Shown here: positions 41,000 through 50,089 of the stretch, piece by piece
Layout of the letters: each line of letters opens with the position of its first letter
Position numbering within the stretch: the first letter of the stretch is position 1
Assembly (NCBI GenBank): GCA_041392805.1
Contig: JAWKLJ010000002.1
Coordinates: 2,991,001 to 3,055,000 of the forward strand
From: Saprospiraceae bacterium
Lineage (GTDB): Bacteria; Bacteroidota; Bacteroidia; Chitinophagales; Saprospiraceae
DNA length: 64,000 nt
Direction: 5' to 3'
The notes under the pieces: generated by a model
What the model saw: the letters and a program-made list of their open reading frames with translations, nothing else
Database searches by the model: none
Told to the model about the DNA's origin: nothing
Translations under genes and position numbers: made by a program

Positions 41000-43900
41000 A
41001 TGAAAAAAACACTTTACCTAGGCCTTTTTCTACTCTTGAGCACCCTTATTCGCGCTCAAAAAGTTGACCCAGCCACTTTTGAAAACCTCAGCTTCCGCTT
41101 TATTGGTCCAGAAGGGAATCGGGCGATTGCCATCGCTGGTGTCCCAGGCGACCCTATGGTTAACTACATCGGCGCAGCCTCAGGCGGCTTGTGGAAAACC
41201 ACAGATGGCGGTCTAAATTGGCAGCCTATCTTTGATAAGGAAGGGGTTTCCTCTGTTGGTTCGGTGGCTATCGCCCCCTCTAACCCGAATCAGGTTTGGG
41301 TAGGAACGGGCGAAACCTTTGTGATCAGGCCTGCCCATGCCATGGGAGACGGTATTTATAAGTCTACCGATGCCGGCAAAACCTGGAAGAATATGGGTTT
41401 AGCCAAAACAGGACGAATTGGCCGAGTAGTAGTACATCCTCATAATCAAGATATTGTCTATGCTGCTGCCCTCGGCCATACCTATGGACCACAAACAGAC
41501 AGAGGGGTATACCGGACCAATGACGGCGGCAAAACCTGGAAACAAGTTCTGTTTGTAGATGAAGGAACCGGTGCAGCTGATTTAACCATTGACCCCCAAA
41601 ATCCGGACATCCTGTATGCCGCCATGTGGTCCATCCACATCAATACCTGGGGCTTAAATAGCGGCGGGCCTGGCGGTGGCATCTATAAATCGATGGATGG
41701 CGGAGACACCTGGGAGCCGATGACGAAAAACGGCTTGCCTGGCGGCAAAGACCACCCTGTTGGTAAAACCGCGGTGGCAATTTCTCATAGTCAACCCAAC
41801 ATTATTTATGCCTTGTTTGAAATCGATAGTCCAGCCCTCTACCGATCCGATGATGGTGGTAAAACTTGGGAATTGCGGTCGCGCAATCATACCATGAACG
41901 AACGAGCGCCCTATTATACGCGTATCGTAGTGGCACCCGATAATCCGGATGAAATATATTTTCTGAGTGTTCGCTTCAGCAAATCAAATGATGGTGGAAA
42001 AACGCTGATGAAAAACCCACCACGTGGAGGAGGAGACAACCATGACATGTGGATTGATCCCAAAATGCCCGATCGCATGATGGTGGCCCATGATGGCTGT
42101 GCAAGTATGAGTCTGAATAGAGGAAAAAGTTTCAACAGCATCGTTTTGCCCATTGCGCAAATGTATCATGTGTCGGTTGATAATCAAATTCCTTATTTTG
42201 TATATGGCAACCGCCAGGATGGCTGGTCCTACCGTGGGCCGAGCAATAGCCTCCAGGGCTATATCCCCGTCGGGCTCTGGCGTGGCGTCGGCGGCTGCGA
42301 AAGCGGCTTCGCCAAGGCTGATCCCAACGACAACAACATCGTATGGTCTGGCTGTTATGATGGCGGGCTAGAACGCTTCGACCTCCGCACCGGATACGCC
42401 CGAGAAGTCAGGGTTTGGCCCGAAGCTGGCTACGGCTGGACGCCCGCCGAAATGAAATACCGATGGCACTGGAATTTCCCCTTGGGTTTTTCTCCGCATG
42501 TCAAACATCGGGTGTATGTTGGCAGTCAATTTGTGCATCAGTCGGATGACGGTGGCCAAAGTTGGCAAATCATCAGCCCCGATTTAACCCTTAACCTAAA
42601 AGACCATCAGCAAAATTCCGGAGGGGTAGCCATCGACAACCTCATGACCTTTGATGGCGCCACTTTATTTGCCATTGAAGAATCTACCCTCGAAGCCGGT
42701 TTAATCTGGGTGGGCAGTAATGACGGGCAAGTAAGCCTGACTCGGGATGGAGGCAAAAATTGGAAAAACCTAACCGCCAATATTCCCAATCTGCCACCCT
42801 GGGGAACCATTGCCAATATTGAACCCTCCAGGTACCATGCCGGAACAGCATATATCACCGTGGATTTACACCAGATGGGCGACTTTGACCCGTATGTCTA
42901 CAAAACGGCCGATTATGGCGCCACCTGGAGCAAGATCAGCCAATCGGTGCCGAAAAGTGTCCATAGCTTTGCCCATGTCATCAAAGAAGACCCAAAAAAG
43001 CAGGGCATGTTATACCTGGGGCTGGACAATGGCCTCTTTGTTTCTTTTGATGACGGTGCCAATTGGACGGCCCTACGTGCCAATCTCCCTCCCTCTCCTA
43101 TCTATTGGCTGGAGGTGCAAGCCCATTTTGACGACCTGGTGGTCGCCACCTATGGCCGAGGTTTTTATATTATGGACAACATTGGTGCCTTGCGGAATTA
43201 TGCCGAACAAGCACAAGGAAAAGATATTGCCTTATTAGACAGTCGCCCAGCCTACCGATTCAACCAAAAAGAAGGAATAAAAACGGATGGCCCCAGCTTC
43301 AACGCAGGCCAAAATCCACGCTATGGTGCAGATATCAACTACTTTTTAAAAGATACCTTAACCAAAGCACCGATAGTTGAAATCCTGGATCAGGAGAAAC
43401 GCATCATTAGGGTACTCAATGCCTCCAACCTGGAGGGCATCAACCGGATCAACTGGGACCTCCGCTACGAACCAACGGACCGGCCCAAATTGCTGACGCA
43501 GCCGCCTGGGCGCCCCTGGGTCGAGCTCAATGGCGAAGGCTGGCGCCCCCTAGTCACCTGGGATATTGACCTCTGGATGGGGCAGCTTGGCCCAAGGGTA
43601 GTGCCGGGCGATTACACGGTCCGCCTCCGCGCCAATGAACAAATTATAGAAAAAACCTTAACCGTACTAAAAGACCCTAACGCTGAAGGAACCATTGAAG
43701 ACCTCAAAATACAGGTAGACCTGCTATTGGAGCTCCGAGACGCGATGAATACAGCCGTTGGAATGATCAATGAGGTAGAAATGATCCGATCGCAATTGGA
43801 TAAGCTCCTGCCTGAGCTCGATAAAAAAGCAGCAACCGAAGAAGCCTTGCGCTTAAAAAAGGTAGCCGATGAGGTCGCTGCCGCCTTATACGACATCCAC

Positions 43901-44158
43901 CTCACTGGAGCGCGCGAGGACGCCTTCCGTTCGCCCATGAAATTATATGGTCGGCTCAGCGCCCTGGCTAGCGACCTAAATGGTAGTGGAATTGATTATC
44001 GTCCTACTAATCAACAAAGTGAAGTTGCAGAAGTGTTGGATAGTAGATTAATCAAAATTCAGGAAATTTTCAATCAGCTTGTAGATAATGACATCGCGGC
44101 TTTTAATGCCAAATTGAAAAAACCAGGGGAAAAGATAAAGCTGGCTAGGAAACCTTAA
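41000..44158 (+). CDS. Secreted BNR/sortilin-like beta-propeller protein (1052 aa)
   Basis: From the ATG at 41000 there is a signal peptide (LYLGLFLLLSTLIRAQ). Two large propellers follow with repeated S/T-x-D-x-G-x-x-W Asp-box signatures (TTDGGLNWQ, STDAGKTWK, SDDGGKTWE, SDDGGQSWQ, TRDGGKNWK and others) spread over residues ~30-720. A C-terminal ~300-residue beta/helical region ends near the charged tail. Family members are annotated as VPS10/sortilin-like or sialidase-type, but catalytic sialidase residues are not evident. I rejected a GTG start at 40922 because it buries the signal peptide, despite the AAGGAGG before it. Confidence 0.87.
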   Translation: MKKTLYLGLFLLLSTLIRAQKVDPATFENLSFRFIGPEGNRAIAIAGVPGDPMVNYIGAASGGLWKTTDGGLNWQPIFDKEGVSSVGSVAIAPSNPNQVWVGTGETFVIRPAHAMGDGIYKSTDAGKTWKNMGLAKTGRIGRVVVHPHNQDIVYAAALGHTYGPQTDRGVYRTNDGGKTWKQVLFVDEGTGAADLTIDPQNPDILYAAMWSIHINTWGLNSGGPGGGIYKSMDGGDTWEPMTKNGLPGGKDHPVGKTAVAISHSQPNIIYALFEIDSPALYRSDDGGKTWELRSRNHTMNERAPYYTRIVVAPDNPDEIYFLSVRFSKSNDGGKTLMKNPPRGGGDNHDMWIDPKMPDRMMVAHDGCASMSLNRGKSFNSIVLPIAQMYHVSVDNQIPYFVYGNRQDGWSYRGPSNSLQGYIPVGLWRGVGGCESGFAKADPNDNNIVWSGCYDGGLERFDLRTGYAREVRVWPEAGYGWTPAEMKYRWHWNFPLGFSPHVKHRVYVGSQFVHQSDDGGQSWQIISPDLTLNLKDHQQNSGGVAIDNLMTFDGATLFAIEESTLEAGLIWVGSNDGQVSLTRDGGKNWKNLTANIPNLPPWGTIANIEPSRYHAGTAYITVDLHQMGDFDPYVYKTADYGATWSKISQSVPKSVHSFAHVIKEDPKKQGMLYLGLDNGLFVSFDDGANWTALRANLPPSPIYWLEVQAHFDDLVVATYGRGFYIMDNIGALRNYAEQAQGKDIALLDSRPAYRFNQKEGIKTDGPSFNAGQNPRYGADINYFLKDTLTKAPIVEILDQEKRIIRVLNASNLEGINRINWDLRYEPTDRPKLLTQPPGRPWVELNGEGWRPLVTWDIDLWMGQLGPRVVPGDYTVRLRANEQIIEKTLTVLKDPNAEGTIEDLKIQVDLLLELRDAMNTAVGMINEVEMIRSQLDKLLPELDKKAATEEALRLKKVADEVAAALYDIHLTGAREDAFRSPMKLYGRLSALASDLNGSGIDYRPTNQQSEVAEVLDSRLIKIQEIFNQLVDNDIAAFNAKLKKPGEKIKLARKP

Positions 44159-44216
44159 GGATAGTACCTAAATAGTCAGTCCATTTCGTAATTTGTGACT
44201 CCTTTGGTTATCAACT

Positions 44217-46400
44217 GTGAAACACATGACCTTGCTTTTTGCAAAAAAAATATGGTATTTAAGCCTAGTGTCTTTACTTATGCTGATGTCTTGCCAAAAA
44301 AATGGCATTCACATCGATAAGGTAGAGGCTAAAGCAGGGCGGCTAAATCTGAGTAATTGGGATACTGCTGACCAAGAAATCCTACAGTTAAAGGGCGAAT
44401 GGGCGTTTTTTCCCGACCAACTCCTTGAAAATCCATTGCAGGAAACAGGTCCTACTTCGTATATTTTCCTACCAGACACCTGGGGGGAAGCAACCATAAG
44501 AGAGGCCTTCCCTGATGGACAAGGCTGTGCTAGTTTCCGTTTGGCCATCTCAGGTTTGCCAAAGGCAAAATTAGCCTTAGCGATTAAACAGATCAACTCT
44601 GCCTACCAATTGCTGCTCAATGGAAAAATTGTGCACAAAAACGGGCAAGTCGCGTGTACCCCTACTGGAGCTGTGCCGGATTACACTTATCAACCCTTTG
44701 TTTTTGACAACGAACAAGAAACCTTGGAAATCATTCTTCAGGTTTCCAATTTCCATACTCGAAGCATTGGTATTCCAACTGCTATTTCTCTCGGAATGGC
44801 AAAAGACATCATCTCTGTATCCAATTGGTATATTATCGTTGATGCTTTTTTATTTGGGGCCCTAATTATTATTGCTATTTACCATTTTATCGTATTCTTT
44901 TTTAGAACCCAGGACCGCTCTTTGCTCTATTTTGCTATAGCGGCCTTGGCCATGGGCTTCAGAACCTTGCTGACAGGAGAGCAATTGGTCTATGCCTGGG
45001 CACCAGCCAATGTCTACCCTTTTTTATTCAAAATGGATTACCTGACCTATACGATGGGGGCCATTTTTTTCATGCTTTACATCCATTCCATTTTCCCCAA
45101 GGACTATGCCAAGTGGCAGGTCTGGTCGATAGTCCTTCCTTCCATTTTATATTCGATCCTCATCTTGGTTACACCTAATGCTTTTTACGCCAATTTCCTG
45201 GCCTATTTTCAAGTTCTGACCGGAATAGGGCTGCTCTATATTGTCATTGGCCAGGCCAGCGCAATCTATTACAAGCGGAAGAATGCCTGGCTATTTGCTG
45301 GCGGTTTTTTTGCTTTTGTATTGGGCGTAATAAACGATCTACTTCATTACAGTTCGATTAGCCTGACGGGTAGCGATAATATGTCGGTACTGGGCGTCTT
45401 CATTTTTTTTATTGCCCAGTCGGTCCTCCTATCCTATCGCTTTTCTAAAGCCTATTCCCAAATCAAAGAACTGTCGTACGACTTGCAACAGGCGGTCAAC
45501 AACCAGGTTCAATTGAACCAGGCCATCAAACGCTTTGTCCCTGTACAATTTCTGCAAGAGCTGGGTAAAGAAGGCTATTCAGATATTCAGTTGGGAGATT
45601 CCACTGCTAAAATAATGACTGTTCTGTTTACCGATCTAAGGTCATTTACCAAACTATCAGAGTCGCTGAATCCCAAACAAAACTTTGAATTTCTCAATAG
45701 CTACCTCAAAAGGATGGAACCTCCCATACAGCAACATGGTGGGTTTGTAGACAAATACATCGGAGATGCCATTATGGCGCTGTTCAGAGATCGAGAGGAG
45801 GAAAGATCAGCGGATTCGGCTTTGCAAACAGCCCTTGCCTTGCGAAAAGAATTAATCGCTTTTAATAAAGACCGCCTGATGCTGGAAGAAGTAGGCATTG
45901 ATTTTGGCATTGGCATCAACACCGGAGAATTAATGCTGGGTACCGTAGGTTCCGAAAACAGGTTGGACACCACCGTCATTGGCGACACGGTCAATTTGGC
46001 TTCGCGCTTAGAATCGCTTACCAAATACTTCGGCACTCCAATCCTAATCAGTGATTACACCTATAGATCGCTTTCTTCGCCTAATGATTTCCCCTTACGG
46101 AAGATTGATCTCGTCAAGGTACCCGGCAAAAAAAAAGCTATAGTCATTTATGAATTGATCAGTAGAGAAAACCCAGGATTAGCAGATCGGAAGGAGGCCT
46201 CCTTACTCAATTTTTATGAAGCCATTGATTGGTATGCCCAAGGGCGCTTCCGGGATGCGTTAAAGATTTTCAATCAAATTTTGAGATTTAATCCGGGCGA
46301 TAATGTGTCTGCCAACTACAAGGCTCGCTGCGAAAGGTATATCAATATGCCGCCTCCTAAAGATTGGGATGGGGTGATGGAGATTGGTTACAAATCTTAA
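44217..46400 (+). CDS. 7TMR-DISM adenylate cyclase
   Basis: A 727-aa sensor cyclase. A lipoprotein-like or signal segment (SLLMLMSCQK) is followed by an extracytoplasmic carbohydrate-binding-like DISMED2 domain (~40-205), seven membrane helices (~215-425), and a class III cyclase domain (about 455-640). Metal ligands are in TDLRSF and GDAIMALF. The adenine-selecting lysine is in VDKYIGD and the paired aspartate in TTVIGDTVNLASR, so ATP rather than GTP is the likely substrate. A short helical TPR-like tail ends the protein. The start is GTG at 44217, or ATG at 44226. It should raise cAMP in response to an external ligand. Confidence 0.9.
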   Translation: MKHMTLLFAKKIWYLSLVSLLMLMSCQKNGIHIDKVEAKAGRLNLSNWDTADQEILQLKGEWAFFPDQLLENPLQETGPTSYIFLPDTWGEATIREAFPDGQGCASFRLAISGLPKAKLALAIKQINSAYQLLLNGKIVHKNGQVACTPTGAVPDYTYQPFVFDNEQETLEIILQVSNFHTRSIGIPTAISLGMAKDIISVSNWYIIVDAFLFGALIIIAIYHFIVFFFRTQDRSLLYFAIAALAMGFRTLLTGEQLVYAWAPANVYPFLFKMDYLTYTMGAIFFMLYIHSIFPKDYAKWQVWSIVLPSILYSILILVTPNAFYANFLAYFQVLTGIGLLYIVIGQASAIYYKRKNAWLFAGGFFAFVLGVINDLLHYSSISLTGSDNMSVLGVFIFFIAQSVLLSYRFSKAYSQIKELSYDLQQAVNNQVQLNQAIKRFVPVQFLQELGKEGYSDIQLGDSTAKIMTVLFTDLRSFTKLSESLNPKQNFEFLNSYLKRMEPPIQQHGGFVDKYIGDAIMALFRDREEERSADSALQTALALRKELIAFNKDRLMLEEVGIDFGIGINTGELMLGTVGSENRLDTTVIGDTVNLASRLESLTKYFGTPILISDYTYRSLSSPNDFPLRKIDLVKVPGKKKAIVIYELISRENPGLADRKEASLLNFYEAIDWYAQGRFRDALKIFNQILRFNPGDNVSANYKARCERYINMPPPKDWDGVMEIGYKS

Positions 46401-46401
46401 G

Positions 46402-46615
46402 AGCATGTTTGGAGGTCACCCTTTATTCACGACCTTTATAGTGATTTATGGTGTTCATGAATCTCCCAAGGTCGATTTGGACCTAAAACTATCCCTTTTT
46501 CGCTGATACTTCGTTACTTTTTTCGTCCGTACCGAAGGGTATGAACTTCAAAAAGTGCCTAGTCTCAGCGAAAAATTGACAATTTTTGCCTCCAAAAGCG
46601 ACCTCCAAACATGCT
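46402..46615. mobile_element. MITE-like element A1 (TIR family AGCWTGTTTGGAGGT)
   Basis: A ~214-base noncoding element directly after the cyclase stop codon. Its ends are inverted copies over 18 bp, AGAGCATGTTTGGAGGTC (46400-46417) and 46600-46617. TAAG is repeated on both sides (46398-46401 and 46617-46620), as a short target duplication would be. Read in reverse it shares interior text with the element at 61761-61919: a GGAGGT..GCTTTTGGAGGC opening and ACGGACGAAAAAA further in. No ORF, so it would need an outside transposase. Confidence 0.6.
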
Positions 46616-46692
46616 CTAAGAGAATCAAAAAAGAAGAGGACTGACTGACATCAACCCTCTTCATAAAATACATAATCTATTCATTAACCTAG

Positions 46693-47118
46693 TCAACTTA
46701 TTTCTAAATAATCTTCTAGCGCTTGGATGCGGGAAAGGCGATCCATCAATTTGGTAATCAAAAAAGAGTAACATTCATCAATTGAGCGGAAAGGTTTTGC
46801 TTGATCACATAGGAGATAATGCCCAGAGGTTTCATCTAACACATTATCCGGTCTAATTATCAAATAAGGCAAGTAGGATTTGTAGCTATCACTGGTCGTT
46901 TTAGTCGTATAATCAATACCCAATAGAGCCTTTAATTTTAAAAACACCAAATGATAACTTTGAATGCCTTCTTTTTTTCTAAATGCCTCCAGCAAAGAAA
47001 TAGTGGGGTGGCTAGAATGTTTTCGGTAAAACTCTTTGAATTTTGTGTTAAAAGTGGCTGTATGCTTCATAAGCGTATTGGCTTTAGACACCAATACCTG
47101 AAAGTGCATGCTCAACAC
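46693..47118 (-). CDS. Hypothetical 141-aa protein
   Basis: A soluble, moderately basic protein with no signal peptide or recognisable domain. It has a helical first half (FNTKFKEFYRKH) and a second half with HYLLCDQAKPFRSIDECYSFL, where mild aromatic/cysteine clusters occur. The start may be the third-codon region ATG (MHFQVL) rather than the first. It lies alone, with the MITE-like element upstream on one side and the T9SS gene divergent on the other. I do not recognise the family. Confidence 0.5.
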   Translation of the reverse strand: MLSMHFQVLVSKANTLMKHTATFNTKFKEFYRKHSSHPTISLLEAFRKKEGIQSYHLVFLKLKALLGIDYTTKTTSDSYKSYLPYLIIRPDNVLDETSGHYLLCDQAKPFRSIDECYSFLITKLMDRLSRIQALEDYLEIS

Positions 47119-47461
47119 TTGGCAAGCAAATGCGAGTACTAAGTATAGCTATTAACTAACTTAATCTATGCGTTCAGGTATGTGCTGAGGGTTCAATACT
47201 GTTACAGGCGATCCGTTTTCTCAATTAGTACGTTAAGTGTATTCTTGTTTTCTCAGTTGTAAAGGATGACCATCTCAAGGTATCCAGTCGATCAATTAAA
47301 GGTGGGAATATGGTGTAGTTTCCCTTTAATCGTTCTAACGATCATTTGGCTGAAAGGGTTTCATTTTTCTGTTTTTTTAACACTTATCCTTCCTAACCCA
47401 TCTGTTGTACATCCTTCTGGTACAGTTATCCATTTGCTAAGCATCCCATTCCTTTAGGAAA

Positions 47462-47469
47462 TAATTTTG
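47462..47469 (+). promoter_or_regulatory. Probable -7 box for the T9SS surface protein gene
   Basis: TAATTTTG fits TAnnTTTG and lies 40 bases before the ATG at 47509. A TTTG at 47433-47436 is 25 bases upstream, longer than the usual spacing of about 20, so only the -7 half is convincing. The rest of the 47119-47508 gap shows nothing that I can name; a 62-codon frame there is not protein-like. Confidence 0.35.
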
Positions 47470-47508
47470 CCCCTGTATAAAAACAAACACTGAACAACAC
47501 GCAACACT

Positions 47509-49743
47509 ATGACACTTTATCATCCCTATGTGCTAACAGCTATGTTAGTCTTTTTTTCTTTTTCTATTGGACATGCTATTACCCTTTATTCCCAAAGCTC
47601 AGGCACTTGGGGGCCATCAGGTACGATTGGATTATTCAATGATGCCAGCAATGGTACAGGAACGGCCTATGATGGCGACGTCACAAGTTGGCAAGGCAGC
47701 GGGGTAGACATTGTTATACAGTCGGGCCATACTATTGTTTTCAGGCATAGCAGTTTTACTATTGGAAATTTGACCATTGATATTGGCTGTAAACTATACA
47801 CCAATGATGACAATGCTTTTTTCAATTATATCCTGGATATTCAAGGTACCAGCATCATTGTGAATGGCAAACTAGGCAATGGTGTCCCCGTTGATCCTGA
47901 CAAAGCAGACCGGATTGGTATAGCTCTAAATGGCGGAGATATTACGGGCAGTGGAGAGCTTACCATACGGGAAATGAACTGGACCCTTTCCAGCGCCCTG
48001 AAAATCGTTGCGAAGCTTAATCTGCATATGTATTACATAGGAACCTGGTACCCTTATTACCTCTACACCTCACCAGGCCTTGGAAATGCTCCAACCCTTA
48101 CCATCAGTGCAGGTGGGCAACTCAATATCTATGGCAGCTTTGCAGCCGACTTTGATCTTCAATCCCCCTATACCAGTTCCACCAATACCTATGACTATTT
48201 AGGCAAAGTAACCATAGAGGGTACGATGACTATCCAGGAAGGAAACTTGATCATGAAAAATGACAACTCTAGTGGTCAAGATTTCACCATAGCCATAAAC
48301 ACTGGTGGAAGCCTTATACTCGGAAATAGCATCCTTGGAAATGGCGGCGTAGGAGACCCAACGCCATACGCTGGTGCAGGGAAGGTCCTTTTAAATGTAA
48401 CGGGGACCCTCGAAAGTAGTGCGACAGACCCCATTCTTTATACCAGCAATCGAGCCACAGTGGATATGAATAATACGGGTTCTCGTTTTATACTGAATGG
48501 TGGAACTGGTCAATTCTTGGATGATGATGTGCTAGGGGCCAGGTATTACGATGTAGAATTGGCGGGAACGGGGCCAAAGGCATTAGAAGGTTCCGTGAGC
48601 ATTGATAATGCGCTCACCTTTACTTCCAGTGGCATTGAATTGGGGAATCATGATCTGACGATGACCAAGGTCATTCCAAATGGTCAAACGAGTGACGTTT
48701 TTGTCACTCCAGGTCCTACCCAGTTTATCTCAACAACGGGGACAGGTATTGTAAAAGCGCATGTGCCAAGAGGTGGTTTTTTTTCGCCTGGCTATACTAC
48801 TTTTCCGGTTGGCAATGGTACTTATAATGCCTTGCAAATCGAAAGTTATAGCTTAGTAGCAGACTACCTGAGTGTCAGGGTTGCCAATCAAGTACTGGAC
48901 GCAGGCACAACAGGCACGCCTATTACTAGTCATGTGGTCAATAAAACCTGGTTTATAGAAGAAGATGTCGTGGGAGGATCAAATAACAACCTCACCTTTA
49001 TGTGGAGTGTAGTGGATCAATCTACCGTCTTCAACCAGTCCAAAACCTATGTTTCTCACTATACCAATAATGCCTGGGACATTGATATGCAATATACCAA
49101 TGGAAAGGCAGCGGCATCATCTGGTGGGTTTTATACCGTTTCCAGAAATGGTGTGTTGAGTTATTCACCCTTCACTGTTTTCAGTCTTCCCGCCGTTCCA
49201 TTACCTGTCGAATGGCTTTCATTTAGGGTAAAACAACAGAAGGAAGTGATCCTGTTGGAATGGAAAACAGCCTGGGAAGAAGACAACAAGCAATTTGTTA
49301 TTGAGCATAGTTCCGATGGGAAAAATTTCGCGCCTATTGGTATTCAAAAAGGAAAAAACAATACAAGCATTGAACAAACCTATCAATTTCTTCATACCAA
49401 CCCGGATCAGGGTCTAAATTATTACCGCCTGAAACAAGAGGATTTTTCAGGGGACTTTGAATACAGCGACATTGAATCCATCTTTGTATCTCAAGCGGCT
49501 ACGAACGTCAAGCTTGAGGTTTACCCTAATCCTGTAAAAGACCTGCTTCAAATAAAATTCCAACAATCACCTCAGGAGGCTGCCCAGCTCATAATTGTCA
49601 ATTTAATGGGCCAGGAGGTCCTTCAATTTAACCTCATCCCAGGTGGACCTGCTCTCGATTTGTCAAAATTGCTGCCAGGCCAATATGTTGGTCTCCTTCA
49701 AGTTGCCTCGGAGCGCAGTGCCTTTAAATTTACGAAGGAGTAA
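47509..49743 (+). CDS. Secreted surface protein with type IX secretion sorting domain (744 aa)
   Basis: A signal peptide (AMLVFFSFSIGHA, about residues 11-23) precedes a long beta-helix/beta-strand region with many Gly/Asn/Thr-rich turns (VIQSGHTIVFRHSSFTIGNL). A PVPLPVEWLSFRV linker and a fibronectin-like domain (~560-660) follow. The last 80 residues are a T9SS type A CTD: EVYPNPVKDLLQIKF, then VNLMGQEVLQF and LSKLLPGQYVGLLQV. The CTD directs export through the Por/Gld machinery and attachment at the cell surface. Its binding partner or substrate is unknown. Confidence 0.9.
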   Translation: MTLYHPYVLTAMLVFFSFSIGHAITLYSQSSGTWGPSGTIGLFNDASNGTGTAYDGDVTSWQGSGVDIVIQSGHTIVFRHSSFTIGNLTIDIGCKLYTNDDNAFFNYILDIQGTSIIVNGKLGNGVPVDPDKADRIGIALNGGDITGSGELTIREMNWTLSSALKIVAKLNLHMYYIGTWYPYYLYTSPGLGNAPTLTISAGGQLNIYGSFAADFDLQSPYTSSTNTYDYLGKVTIEGTMTIQEGNLIMKNDNSSGQDFTIAINTGGSLILGNSILGNGGVGDPTPYAGAGKVLLNVTGTLESSATDPILYTSNRATVDMNNTGSRFILNGGTGQFLDDDVLGARYYDVELAGTGPKALEGSVSIDNALTFTSSGIELGNHDLTMTKVIPNGQTSDVFVTPGPTQFISTTGTGIVKAHVPRGGFFSPGYTTFPVGNGTYNALQIESYSLVADYLSVRVANQVLDAGTTGTPITSHVVNKTWFIEEDVVGGSNNNLTFMWSVVDQSTVFNQSKTYVSHYTNNAWDIDMQYTNGKAAASSGGFYTVSRNGVLSYSPFTVFSLPAVPLPVEWLSFRVKQQKEVILLEWKTAWEEDNKQFVIEHSSDGKNFAPIGIQKGKNNTSIEQTYQFLHTNPDQGLNYYRLKQEDFSGDFEYSDIESIFVSQAATNVKLEVYPNPVKDLLQIKFQQSPQEAAQLIIVNLMGQEVLQFNLIPGGPALDLSKLLPGQYVGLLQVASERSAFKFTKE

Positions 49744-50089
49744 ACTCCCTGGCACGGGTCGAGTGGTGCCCCGCGCTTTGCCAGACTTTCCAAGTTTTAA
49801 AAACTTGGAAAGTCTCCGCGGCGCCCCCCCACGCTCCTTTATTGCAAAAAAACCAAAAAGGTAACCACCTCAACTCAATTTTTTTCACTCCCAATCAAAA
49901 AAATTCCATCACGCTCACGCTACCCACCTCATTTTGGTAATCCTTCAAAACCATATCATAGAAAAAATAATCCTTTTCCTACAATTGTACATTTTGACAT
50001 CCAAATCAAGGTCGTATTGCTAACTATTGTAGTCGTTTTTGTTATATTCGCTCTGATTTATTTTAGAAGAACCAACAAAATAGTTATCT
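49744..50089. repeat. Gap with a 33-bp palindrome after the T9SS gene
   Basis: AGACTTTCCAAGTTTT (49783-49798) and its exact complement (49800-49815) surround a single A. It is embedded in GC-rich flanks (GTGCCCCGCG and CGCGGCGCCCC), quite unlike the AT-rich surroundings. It may be a terminator-like hairpin or a dispersed palindromic repeat of this genome. No gene is supported in the rest of the gap, although the operon promoter for the next genes must lie there. Confidence 0.55.

Noticed and set aside
47266..47457. 62-codon frame with hydrophobic stretch before the T9SS gene
   Set aside because: It overlaps the likely promoter region, has no family resemblance and no start context; judged chance.
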